Shown here: positions 11,801 through 21,946 of the stretch, piece by piece
Layout of the letters: every line of letters starts with the position of its first letter
How positions within the stretch are numbered: the stretch's first letter is position 1
Assembly (NCBI GenBank): GCA_963575745.1
Contig: CAUYUJ010020593.1
Span: 268,679-332,678, forward strand
DNA length: 64,000 nucleotides
From: Prorocentrum cordatum
Taxonomy: Eukaryota > Sar > Dinophyceae > Prorocentrales > Prorocentraceae
Direction of reading: 5' to 3'
Notes under the pieces: model-generated
What the model was told of the DNA's origin: nothing
The model's database searches: none
The model's input: the letters and a program-made list of their open reading frames with translations, nothing else
Made by a program: the position numbers and the translations under genes

Positions 11801-13393
11801 GTTGACAGTTCGGTTTTCGCGGGATGTTTGCAGCGGGAGTTCGCGTTAAATCTCAGATTGAGTCTCGTCATTTTTGGGAGCCCCGTCAGGCCAATGCGTG
11901 TCTTCCAAATTCAGGTGTTACGTCTTCCCGACTGTCAGAGCCGATCCTGGTCATGGTTCGTGCTGGCCGTCGCCGATTGTGTCAGGGATGATCCACGTAT
12001 AGACGGTGGCCAGGAGGTCGGTCTTGGCCATGGTCTGGGCAGAGGCTGCGAGCGGCGAGTGCATCCTTGTCCGCGACCTGTAAAGGGCCAAGGCGCTGAA
12101 GCAAGGACAGCTCTTGGGATCAGGAGGTGCCCCGGTTTTCGGGCCGTTCTTTGATCTGCGTCGGGGAACGTATATTTGTGGCCGAGGTTCCCGTGGCCAG
12201 GAACGCCCCTTCGTTCCTTATTCAACGTTCCTTACCGCAGCACGGTGACTGTGTCCACGCCTTCGGGGTCTGGATTCCGGGGCGCGGTCCCCTGGATGCG
12301 CGGTCTCACGGACACGTTCCGCGCGGGGCGTCCGCGACAAAAGCGTTCCGGCGGGGTCGCGGTCGGAGCAGGCCCTGGACGTGGGTGTGTCTTCCGTCCA
12401 CGGAGAAGGAGAGCTCTCGAAGAAGGACAAGGAGCTGCGCACGCAAGTTTCGGGTCCTGGATCGTCGTCGGGCCCCCCCTGTCGGCGCATCAAGCGCCGA
12501 TCCAGGAAGTCCGCGCGGACACCCGAAAAGGTATTTTCAATGTTGCAGTTATGATTGGTGATCATGCCCATGTTTGATATTATTGAGTTGCATGTTGTAG
12601 ATCAGCGTGTGGTAACAAGTTGCGCCAGCTGCAGTACATCATAGCACAACAACTCTACATCCAGTGCAGTGTGTTCCAGTGCCTCAGCGCCACCGCCGTG
12701 CTCTCAAGAGGGACGTCCTCCAGAACGATTTGTCGGCGTCTGTCTGTCTGTTTGTCTCCGCCCATACCCTGCGAAACATCACGGCCAGAGCCCGAGACTC
12801 CATCTTTCTGCTGCATCTCTCGACGCGCATCCGCTGACCATGGCCCTGTGCACGAAGCTGGGCGGAAACGCCTGCGTGATACGGCTGCAAGGCCCAGATC
12901 CCGGGGATTCCGCCCCACGCGCTGGGCCTGGCTCGGACCGCCGGCTCGGGTCGCCGGCCGGGGCCCCGGGCCATCCAGCCGTGAGCACCACGGGGCGGGC
13001 GGCCGATGAGCGGCCTCTGCACGGGAGGGGGCCGCTCTGTCGCCGCCGCGGCCGCCTCACCCCGCCGCGGGTTCCCGAGGCCTGGCCTGGCCTTCGACGG
13101 AGATCCTCCGCGACGCCCTGCCTCTTCAGTCAGCGGTGGGCCTCCCCTGAGATCTTGGCGTCGAGATTGCTTCACAGCGGGCGGTTTCGCTCGTTTTCGG
13201 GCCCCAGGACCATCACAGAGCGATCCGGCTCGGAAAATCAGGTGTCGGGAGGGGTTCAGTCGTGATTTTCCTCGATGTTGCAATTCTGGACGCTTCGCAT
13301 ATCCCCACCAGTGCGCGCGTTCGGCAATTTAGTCGCGGCCGTAGCCCGCCCGCGACCTCCCGCCGCTGGCGCTTCGCGGCCCGCCGCCGCGAC
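11801..13393. other. GC-rich DNA, no gene recognised
   Basis: Overlapping ORFs of 90-200 aa exist on both strands because stops are rare at this GC. They are Arg/Pro-rich, mutually overlapping and lack domains. No RNA gene or mobile-element terminus was identified. Confidence 0.5.
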
Positions 13394-13394
13394 T

Positions 13395-13448
<54 letters not shown>
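13394..13448. repeat. (TA)n microsatellite
   Basis: About 27 TA units. Confidence 0.95.
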
Positions 13449-13451
<3 letters not shown>

Positions 13452-13765
13452 CACCAGCCTAGTTTTCCGCCTCGGCCTCTTGCATGCGCACTCTGGCAGT
13501 ACGGTCCCCCAGTTCTGCTGAGTCTGTGGCGCGTACCCGCTTTGACTTGACACGCCGCCGGCGGTTTCGCCCGCGGCCGTTGACTAAAAAGTATCCCCAC
13601 CAGCCGCCATCCCCTGCCGCTGGGCCGCTGCGTGAGGCCTCGGTTTGCCGCGTAGCTGTTGCCTTGCGCGTCGCCTGCCTAATTAGTCTCTGCTTAGCCC
13701 GCTTGGACCTGACTCGCCGCCGGCGCGCTCGCCCGCGGCCGCTGACTAAATAGTATCCCCGCCAG
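13444..13765. repeat. ~150-160-bp tandem repeat, two copies
   Basis: The anchor TATCCCC(A/G)CCAGCC recurs near 13446, 13590 and 13753. Between anchors lie similar blocks with CGCCGCCGGCG and GCCCGCGGCCG(T/C)TGACTAAA. A related anchor in different context occurs at 13300. Confidence 0.65.
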
Positions 13766-13849
13766 CCCATCCAGAAACGATGCCCGTGAGAGCTGACGGG
13801 GGGAGAGAGGAAGAGGCACGCATAGACAAACAGCGAAGGAGGGCTTGGG

Positions 13850-14110
13850 AGGCTCCGTGGCCATCTCGAGCCGTCTTGGAGCGGTTTGGGGGTCGTTTGG
13901 AGCACCTTGGGAGCCATCTTGAGCCAGCTTGGGCTAGCTGAGCCATCTCGGAGGTCATGTTGGGCTCTCTGAGGCCGCTCGGGGTCTCTTGGGGGCCTCT
14001 CGGGTGCCTCTAGGAGGCCTCTTGGGTTTTTTGGGGGCGCTCCTTGGGCCCTCTTGGGGCTCTCTTAGGAACCCTGGAGGCCCTCTTGGGGCCATCTTGG
14101 AGGCTACCGA
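13850..14110. repeat. Degenerate CTTGGGG/CTCTTGGGG minisatellite
   Basis: Loose repeats of about 20-25 bp built on CTCTTGGGG and GAGCCATCT. A similar sequence in the opposite sense occupies about 39490-40190. Confidence 0.5.
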
Positions 14111-14587
14111 TCAAAAGAAGGGCTTCCTTTATTCGCCGTCCCCCCCTCGGGGGCCACGATCCTCGTGAGGGGTGGCAAAAAATGGCCCTCCCAGGGGCCG
14201 AAAAAGGACGACGTTCTACCTCGTCGTGACCCCCTCCCAAAAAAACATCAGAGAGGAGAGGGGGAGGGTTCCTCCCCGAAGGGAAGAAGGGTTGTGGACG
14301 AGGAAAGGGACCCTCGTTAGACCACCTGTCGCCCAACGGGCTGGTGGGACTTCTTCGCAACGTCGGATCTCAGGGTCCTCTCAACGCCTTCTTCGGGTGG
14401 GTCTGGGGCAGGGACAAATCGTACCAGAAGCGTTCCAGGGCGCTCTGAGAAGTCCGCGGCTCCCGATGCATCCTCCAGAGCCGCCGGATCTCAGAGATTA
14501 TTGATGCATTTGTCTTGGTCCGATTCTGACATTGTCTTGGCTTCGTCGTATTTTGAGTTTCGGAGTTCAAGAAACGGGGGTGAGCGG
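14111..14587. other. No gene recognised
   Basis: GC-rich spacer before the foldback-type element. Short ORFs overlap on both strands without domains. Confidence 0.5.
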
Positions 14588-15817
14588 TAAAGAACCTAAG
14601 CCGTCCTAAGTGGCACCTAGAACAGTTGCATCTGGCACCTAGAACGCGCCTGTCTTTGGGCCAACTGGCCTCGACGTAGCGCGGCCGTGAGCTGATGGGG
14701 ACTTACTTTCCCCAGTAAGGAATATTCGACGAGAGCGGCCGCATGGCATCCTTGTATTGATTCCAAATTGGAGCAGTATTGGGCCATATTTGGGCCGTAG
14801 GTGCCATATTTGAGTCATTGGATCATCTCGGGGTCGAATCGGCGTCGCGTGGTGGTTCTGGCTCCGTCTTAGCGCCACAAGGGCTTTTATTGGGGTCGTG
14901 TCGGGGTCCGTATAGGCCGCCTTGGGATCATCCTGGTTTCGCGGATTCGCTCGGGAACTGCACTTGGGCCACGGAGCTAGGGTCATCATAGGGTCCTGTT
15001 GGGGTCGTATTGGGACCATCGCGGGGTCGCGGTGGATCGCCATTTTGTCACGGGGTCTTTTTGGTGTCGCGTTAGGGTCCAGGGGCCACCCCAGGACCGC
15101 GGTGTCACATGAAGGTCGCCTTGGGGTCGAACTGTGGTCGCGGGCCGCGACGAACCTCCCTCCTGCTCGCCATCCTATGCGGGAGGGGGGGGCAGCCAAG
15201 TACCGCGATCATTGGCTGGCGGCGCGGGGTCGGTGTTTTGACCTTGGTGACAACATCGATGCTTGTGAGGGTCGTCGCCAGGATGCTCCCTAGCGCGACG
15301 CCAGGATGATCCCACGACGAAAACGCGATCCACTGTGACCCCGCGGTGCTTCCAAGGCGACCCCATCAGGGCCCCATGATGACCCCAACGCGATCTCGCG
15401 CCACAAGTGCAATGCGATTTCGCGACCCCAAGATGGTCCCAAGGTGGCACCACGGACCCCAACAATACCCCAATAGTGCCCCTGTGGCGCCAAAGTGGGG
15501 CCAGGGGCGCCACGGAGCGCCGAGTCGACCCTGACATGGCCCAATATGAACCCATGACCCAATGTTTGCTCCAATCCAACTCCAGGACGGTCCGTTATGG
15601 CTCAAAGACGACACCAATGGCCCCAACGTCGCCCAACGCGGCTCCATTCTGAAACCAACGCCGCGCGGCGACGTTCGCCGGGGCATCCTTCCTGGGGAGG
15701 GTGAGTCCTTATCGGCCCCGGGTCGCGCTACGCCAAGGCCAACTGGCCCAAAGACAGACAAGTTCCAGGTGCCATATGCAAACGTTCTCGGTGCCCCCTA
15801 GGGCGGCTTAGGTTTTA
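14588..15817. mobile_element. Foldback-type element, 1.23 kb
   Basis: The first ~200 bp and the last ~200 bp are inverted copies. Shared blocks in order are CCTAAGCCG, GGCACCTAGAAC/GGCACCTGGAAC, TGTCTTTGGGCCA, GGCCTCGACGTAGCGCG/GGCCTTGGCGTAGCGCG and CCCCAGTAAGGAAT/CCCCAGGAAGGAT. Inside the left arm are degenerate repeats of GGGGTCG (14820-15150). Inside the right arm are their complement CGACCCC (15300-15500). Long, internally repetitive inverted ends resemble Foldback/Galileo-type DNA elements. No transposase ORF is visible, so it would be non-autonomous. Target duplication is not resolved. Confidence 0.7.
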
Positions 15818-16089
15818 AAGGGGGTCAGCCAATTCCCACCTGGAGGTGGCCCCGCTCCCCCGACCTCCGCTGGCCCGGCTTCGGGTGTCATTTCGCGACC
15901 AGCTTCGGTTCGCAACCCCGGCCCTGGCTGACCTGGGTTTGCGCTGACCTGGGCCAGTGCGTCCCCGATGGCCCCTCCCCACCCCCCAAAACATCTGCTC
16001 TTCTATTCTTTCGACGCGTGGGCCCCCCCAGATGTGGACGTCACCCCTAGGGCAAGTTTCTCGCCCCGAGTCGTCTCTTGACGGCCCCT

Positions 16090-16400
16090 GGGCCTATTCA
16101 GGGCCCCCAGATTCGATCACCCCTGACAACGCTCCAACAGTTTTCGAGCCAAAACTCGGGCCTCCGGCGGTCGTTCGGGGCAATCCGGATGCCCGAGGGG
16201 ACACGCTCGGGTGGGGGGTGGGGGGGGCGATTGCCCACTCCAATCGCCCAGTCATCGCCGACAAGGGGGGCCGATAGCCCACCCCACCATGGAACATGCG
16301 GATTCGCTATCGAAGGCTTATCGCCGATTCACCGCCGATGTACCGGATGTTCCAGGCTGATGTTCCCCCCCCTGAGCCGGTCCCCCCCCACTTAACGCTG
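16090..16400 (+). repeat. Dispersed ATCGCCGAT repeat, copy 3
   Basis: Contains GCCGATAGCCCACCCC, CGGATTCGCTATCGAAGG and CGCCGATTCACCGCCGATGT, closely matching copy 1 at about 10760-10880. Confidence 0.6.
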
Positions 16401-16606
16401 CCCTTCGTTGTGGGGCCGCGGCCGGGCCAGCCCCAGGGGTCCCAGATCTCCGACGACGTGTCGTTCCCAGTCCTGGTGTTTTTCGTCGGCTGCAGCCTCC
16501 TGGGGCCGTTATCGTTCTCCCGGGCCATCAGAAACGGCTCGGGAACGAGAAATTGCCCCTGGGGAGCGGGTCGGGATTTCTCACCAGAGGAGACAGAGAA
16601 CTACTA

Positions 16607-16768
16607 GTAACTCGGGCCTGTCCTTCTACAGGAAGAATATTCAAAAATAGTCAATACGTCAGGGGTCGATGTTTTGATTATGTTTGATCATTTTTTTGCG
16701 AATTGTTGCAAATTCTTTTTTACTTATTCGCCCCAATTCCCCCTGTATGGGGGACCGGCCCGACCTAA
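16607..16768. mobile_element. MITE family A, copy 2 (162 bp)
   Basis: Ends GTAACTCGGGCC and GGCCCGACCTAA are imperfect inverted repeats matching family A. The AT-rich interior has no ORF. Flanks AACTACTA (16599-16606) and AACTACCA (16769-16776) match at 7 of 8 positions, supporting an 8-bp target duplication. Confidence 0.75.
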
Positions 16769-16980
16769 AACTACCACCGCCAGCTCGAGGGGCTAGCAGC
16801 CCCCCCCCCCCCCCGAGCTGGTGGCACCCCTGTTTGGGCGCGCCCCCCGAGAGAACCCGCCAGCTCGGAGGGGTGGCCTTCGGGAGCGGCGTTCCATGGA
16901 GTTTTGGTGGCGGTGGCCCTTCCAGCTCTCATGAAGTGCTGGGGCCGCGAATTGAAACAATCAGATCGGCGGGTCTCGTC

Positions 16981-17055
16981 CTCCCCCTCCCCCTCCTCCT
17001 CCTCCTCCTCCTCCTCCTTCTCCTCCTCCTCCTCCTCTTCCTCCTTCTCCTCGGC
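16981..17055. repeat. (CTC)n tract
   Basis: Interrupted CTC trinucleotides. ORFs through it are Ser/Leu- or Glu-rich by-products. Confidence 0.9.
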
Positions 17056-18035
17056 CCGCGGGCCGCCGCGCAGCGCGCGACGCCGCACGCCGCCAGCGGC
17101 CGCGGCCGCCGCGGCGCCGCGCGCGCCTGCGAGGCCTCCGCGCCCGCCACGCCGAGGAACCGCTGGAACTGCGGGGCGCCGCAGGCCTCCAAGGCTCTTG
17201 CCAGCCGCCCCAGGCCTCCCAAACGTGCGGGCACGTTGCGTATCCATGTTTCAGGAGGAGGAGGTATCCATACCACTTCCCTTCGGTTTCCCCGTTTCGG
17301 GCCGTGTGGGAGGCCCTCGTGGCCGTTGGATTCGCTTCGAACCGATTGCAACCCGGGAGAGGTCCAGGGAGTGGCCGCACTTGTACTGTTTAGTTTCCCC
17401 AACATCCGTTGCGTATTGGCTTTTGTTTTAAGGGGCGCCAGAAGGTCCAGATTTTTGATCCATAGATGCCAGACTCTCATCCATATCCACTGCGCCTGTG
17501 CTTTCTGGGGAGGGAGCCCGAAATTCGAAGACGCAGTGGATATGGATACAACTCTAGCCCGCAGAAGGGGGTCCGATTGGATGGGTTCCAAGGACCGCGC
17601 CGCATTGGTAGTGGGGGGGAGGCAACAAACCAGGGGGATTGAGGATTGCTAGACAGTGACCGTTAACAGCCCCAAAATGCCACTGCGGGCCCACGAGTTC
17701 TTTTCCCATTGTTGGCGATTCCAGGCCTCCCGAATTGGGTCCGAGTGGATGTGGTCGGAGGATCGCCCAGCGTCGCCGATCAGTCGACGATGTTGCTCGA
17801 AGTGGAGCCAGATTTGTTCCATGTCGACGTCGCCGGTGTTTGGCCGACATCGCCGAGGCATCGCCGATGCTGCGCGACCCTCCGACCCCATTTGCTCGGA
17901 CTTCATCTGGGAGGCTCCTATCTTCGGCCTGGGAGCAGTCGAGCATGTCACGATAGTGATGCGTCCTAAGGTTGAGATTGACATAGGAGGGATAGGCTCG
18001 AGGTACTGGGTGTTCGTGCGTCTTCGTCGGTTCTC
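17056..18035. other. No gene recognised; contains one hairpin
   Basis: GC-rich DNA with a 322-aa forward reading that is largely the CTC tract and Ala/Arg-rich translation. The only structured feature is the inverted repeat at 17479-17547. Confidence 0.5.
17479..17547. repeat. Perfect 16-bp inverted repeat
   Basis: ATCCATATCCACTGCG at 17479-17494 is exactly complementary to CGCAGTGGATATGGAT at 17532-17547, with a 37-nt loop. A related foldback with the same GGTGGATATGGAT core lies at 52087-52155. Confidence 0.8.
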
Positions 18036-18228
18036 CTGGGCCAAACGAGGGGGGGATTGGGAAAGGGGGGGGGACGAAGTCTGCTGCATGCAGCTGGTTT
18101 CGGCCCCACCGAGGGCCCCATTCCTCGATACATGGCCGCCTCTGGCGCCGGGAGGCGCCGGGAAAATCAGCTACGTGAGCTGATTCTCAGGCCCCCTCTT
18201 GGCTATGCCCCCCTTTCGCCCGGCCCGA
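18036..18228 (+). mobile_element. MITE family C, copy 1 (TSD TTCTC)
   Basis: Ends CTGGGCCAAACG and CGCCCGGCCCGA. The body includes TCTGCTGCATGCAGCTGG and GGAAAATCAGCTACGTGAGC. TTCTC occurs directly outside both ends (18031-18035 and 18229-18233). No ORF. Confidence 0.8.
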
Positions 18229-18417
18229 TTCTCGGTGGTTTCCCAGCCTCGGCATGCGCTTCAGCAGCTGCGCCTTGCCGAGGCCGGCCTGGGGCTGCAC
18301 GGGTCGTCCCGAGCGGCCGCCGGAGGCCCCCGAGCTATCGCCCGAAAGCCACCATGGGCACCCTTAGGGGGGAGCATCTCAGGGCGAGATGATCGGTCCT
18401 CAATCGCCCAGGTATGT

Positions 18418-18594
18418 TCGGGCCGAACGTAGAGGGGGGGAGAGGGAGAGGGGGGGGGCGAAATCTGCTGCATGCAGCTGGTTTCGGCCCCGCCGCCGGG
18501 CCCATTCCTCGATACCTGGCGCCGGGAAAGTCAGCTATACGCGAGCTGAGTCTCACCCCCCCCTTTTGCTATGCCCCCCTTTCGCCGGGCCCGC
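18418..18594 (+). mobile_element. MITE family C, copy 2 (TSD TATGT)
   Basis: Ends TCGGGCCGAACG and CGCCGGGCCCGC. TATGT flanks both sides (18413-18417 and 18595-18599). It has a small internal deletion relative to copy 1. Confidence 0.8.
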
Positions 18595-18599
18595 TATGT

Positions 18600-19762
18600 G
18601 GTTTCTTCCTCTGGCGCGTAACGGTCGTTACCCAGGCTCCCCGTATGCAGGGGGAGAGGGGGGCCTGGACCCTCCTCACACATGTTGGTGATCGCGCGCT
18701 TTCTCTGGCGATCGCAGCGCACCCCCGCCCCGACGTGCCTCAACCCGCCCAGGGCAATGGTTGTCACCAGACACGATGAAACAACAACATCGTTTCCACT
18801 TTTTTCTATCGCATGTCGGCTCGTGTGAGGTCCCCGGTTTGCTTGGCGACGTTCTGATTCGCACAGCGCGGAGCTCGTCGACTCATCTCGCCGATAGGGC
18901 CTGCGTACAGTTTTCACTGCGCTGTTGTCTCACTGGGCGTGCGCAGCCGTGTGGCGGCATCCTTGTTCGCATGCAGCGAGCCACGGAAGATAACGGAGTC
19001 GGTTGCGCAGGCAGACGCGCGTGAATGTCCCATGCAGGGCCGCACGCAAGCGCCCTCTTCTCCATGCGGTGTGTCCGCGTAGGCGGCGCCAGGTCGCCAT
19101 ATTTCCAGGTCTTCCTGTTTTCCCGCGCGGTCCCCAGACGCGAGGCCTTCTGTTGTAGGGTCGTGCCGTGCCCCGACGCGGCAGTGACCCCGCCGCGGCC
19201 GTGCAAGGTTGACAGCCGCCGGTGGCCCAGAGTCGGCGAACATGGAACGATCCGGCGACGGAAAAGCCGCCGATCGTTCGAGGTTGAACGAGCCACTCGG
19301 TGTCAGTATCCAGCGCCGCGGTCGTCACGACACGAACTTGCCGTAGACACTCCAGGAGTCCTTGGGCGCACCCTGAGCCAATCGCATCGCAGCGTCATTC
19401 CTCTCGTTCTACCCCAGCTCTGATCAAAGGCCGGGCCCAGCAAGCGCACCCCAGATTCCTGAACGGGAGTCACAAGCGACAGGAGGACGTACACGTACAT
19501 AAAATCCGCGCTGGTTTCGAAAGCACGCACTGCGCGAACGCTGACATCACGAGTCTGGCCTTGCGGAGTGGGAGGCCGTATTCTTGTGCGTGCTCGGGCG
19601 CGTACGCCTTTTGTTGGTTCCTTGGAGAGGGGTCCCCTGGAGGCCCGGCCCGGCACGCCCAGGGGCTGGCTCCTGGCGCTGACATCGCGGCCCATGCGCC
19701 GCCTCGTTGGGGGCACACGTCGCCGTGGCGAGGCCCTCCCACGGGGCCGTTGCCACCCCATG
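18600..19762. other. No gene recognised
   Basis: Overlapping short ORFs on both strands without domains. The near-palindrome CGTTCGAGGTTGAACG lies at 19275-19290. Nothing else supported. Confidence 0.5.
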
Positions 19763-19767
19763 GGGGC

Positions 19768-19962
19768 TCGGGTCGGACGAGAGGGGGGGAGAGGGAAGGG
19801 GGGGTTACGAAATCTGCTGCACGCAGCCGGTTTCGGCGCCACCGATGGGGCCCATTCTTCGATACATGGGCGCCTCCGGCGCCGGGAGGCGCCGGGAAGA
19901 TCAGCTACGTGAGCTGATTCTCAAGCCCCCCCTTTTCTATCCCCCCTTCTCGGCCGGCCCGA
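19768..19962 (+). mobile_element. MITE family C, copy 3 (TSD GGGGC)
   Basis: Ends TCGGGTCGGACG and CGGCCGGCCCGA, with family C body. GGGGC flanks both ends (19763-19767 and 19963-19967). Confidence 0.8.
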
Positions 19963-19967
19963 GGGGC

Positions 19968-21164
19968 GCACGAGGGCCAGCTTTTGCCGAGCGGAAGCAT
20001 TGCCGCAAGACGCCTGAGCCCCAGGCAGGGGCTGCTAGGAGGCGTGCTCATGCGGTGATGGCGGGGGGGGAGAGGGACTTCTGAGCATCATGCCAGAGTC
20101 TGCATGTTTGCCTTGCTGTTTCTTTCCCGCCGTCAGTCTTACTAGTTGATATACAGGTCGCAGTTTCCTATATATATTTGAATCAGAGTCAGCGCGATAC
20201 ATTCTACTGCAGTGGAGAGGCTGGAACGTTGGTGCCCTGGCACTGGATAGGTTTGTGAGGCTCGAGGTATCACCTGTGATTCCCACCGCCGTCGTCTGTC
20301 TGTCGTCTCTGGGTCGAGGACAGGGTGGGTTTAGGACGTTTTTTTTTTTTTTGAAACTGAGGAACAGCGATGGACAACCGGGGGCAACCTATGAAACTTT
20401 GTGGACGCCTTGGGTGATTTGGAAAAACCATGGAACACGCGTGGGCGGGTCACCCGAAATCTGGTTGGTCACCAGTAGGAGTGTATCTTAATTCCGAGGC
20501 CAACAAGGCGATTTGTCCACTGTTGACACGTAATTCGCCGCGGTCGAAAAATCACCCCGTTGGCCTGGAAGCTAAAGTGAACCCTTACTTGCCGCTTATT
20601 GGATTTTGAAATTAACGCACGTTTGCCCAGCGTTTCCGACAACAGAAAAATAGCCATGTTGGCCTGGAGACTAAAGTGAATTTTTAATGGTGTGGATTAA
20701 CATTATTTGTTCGACGACACCTTCAGCGCCATTATTATATTTTTTCCGCCAGTGGGCGTGATCATCTCAGTTCTTCTCCCGGTTATCCATGATTTGTGGA
20801 CTATCTTGCGCGACGGAAGAGTTTTGTGCACGCGTGTAAGAGCATTGCGATATAATTCGACATAATATTTTCCGAGGGCGCTGCTCGCCATCGCCCCCTT
20901 CATCTCGTCGCGTTTGTACGAGTATTTCACCATGCTCCCATGCACATATATTCACGACGTGTGCTTCTCCAGTTTTAGCGCCAGCAGCGTGGCCCACCGA
21001 CTAAGTTCTTGTCATTGTTCGGTGGGCAGGATCATGACGGTGGCTTCTTGCTCCCAATGAATCATGCTCTTCTGGTGATCCTGCGTGACGGAGAATTGTG
21101 TGACCACGCTTGCAAGTGGATTGCTAGATACATCTGAAAGAGCGCGCCCGCAGTGCCGGGAATA
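19968..21164. other. AT-richer spacer, no gene recognised
   Basis: Lower GC than its surroundings. A poly-T run lies at 20339-20353. Two similar segments containing GTTGGCCTGGA-N-N-CTAAAGTGAA occur near 20558 and 20658. ORFs are under 85 aa and lack domains. Confidence 0.5.
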
Positions 21165-21545
21165 CGAAACGGGGGGGCCCCAGTTTCAAGCCCCCCCCCC
21201 TCTCTTCCAAAAGGGGGGGAGGGGCTTCCGAACCCCTCCTCCCCCCTCCCTCCTGCAAGGGTTTCTAAGCGAGGGGGGCCCAGGCTTTTGGAGGGGGGCG
21301 TCGAAGCTACCCCCCCCTCATTTTCCGGAGCAGAAGGCGAGCCCGGGCATCCCTTTCAAAGGGGGGGGGTGTCGGAAGTTACCCTTTTCCTCCCTTCTTT
21401 TTTGGTTTGGACACAGGGGGGCCCCAGCTTCAAGCTACCTCCCTCCCCCCTCCCTTTCAAAAGGGGGGGGGAGCTTCCGAAACTCCCCCCCCCTCCCTTC
21501 TGTAAGGGTTTCTAAACGAAGGGGGCCCTGGCTAAAGGGGGGAGG
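21165..21545. repeat. G-run/C-run palindromic repeat, left of the copia element
   Basis: Alternating G8-like and C8-like runs joined by GAAGCTACCCCCCC, GAGCTTCCGAAACTCC and TTTCAAAGGGG. The same arrangement resumes right after the copia element (30795-31050) and recurs at 33965-35105. The retrotransposon therefore inserted into this repeat. Confidence 0.7.
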
Positions 21546-21930
21546 TGCGAACTCAATCGTGTCCGTTTCGTTTCCGTAAGTGCGAGACGAGTGTAATTTG
21601 CAGCTATCCGTAATCATGGTGGCTTAGGGGCCCCTTGAGCCGCCTTTTGGGCGGTCAGACACATTACTTGCTGGTTCCAGAGAGCCAGCCAGACTACCGA
21701 GATCGAATATCATAATATTCAGACAAAGAGATTTCCCTGGGATAGATTCGAGGGCTGGCTATCTGGAAAATACCCGGACTGCGTGCAGACCAACGCTTGC
21801 GGCGAGGAGAGATATACATTTTTGGCTTCGCGCGTGCTGAGGTAAAAGAGAGCTTGAGATCCACGGACCTAGAGAGAGTTGACGACATTGCATCAACAGT
21901 TATTCAGAGACACCTATCGGTGAACCTGCA
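21546..21930 (+). repeat. 5' LTR of copia element
   Basis: Starts TGCGAACTCAATCG and ends GGTGAACCTGCA. Contains a short GC hairpin, GCCGCC-TTTT-GGGCGGT, near 21641-21657. Aligns end to end with 30409-30794. Confidence 0.95.
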
Positions 21931-21931
21931 T

Positions 21932-21946
21932 TGGTAGCGGAGCCGG
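21932..21946 (+). promoter_or_regulatory. Putative primer-binding site
   Basis: TGGTAGCGGAGC begins one base after the 5' LTR. It resembles the TGGTATCAGAGC initiator-tRNA-Met complement used by many copia elements. The two mismatches make the tRNA assignment tentative. Confidence 0.55.

Noticed and set aside
12600-13270. Overlapping 198-199-aa ORFs on opposite strands
   Set aside because: High GC leaves both strands open. No domain and no codon-level signal.
17479-17547. Transcription terminator hairpin
   Set aside because: No adjacent gene and no T tract. It matches another foldback instead.
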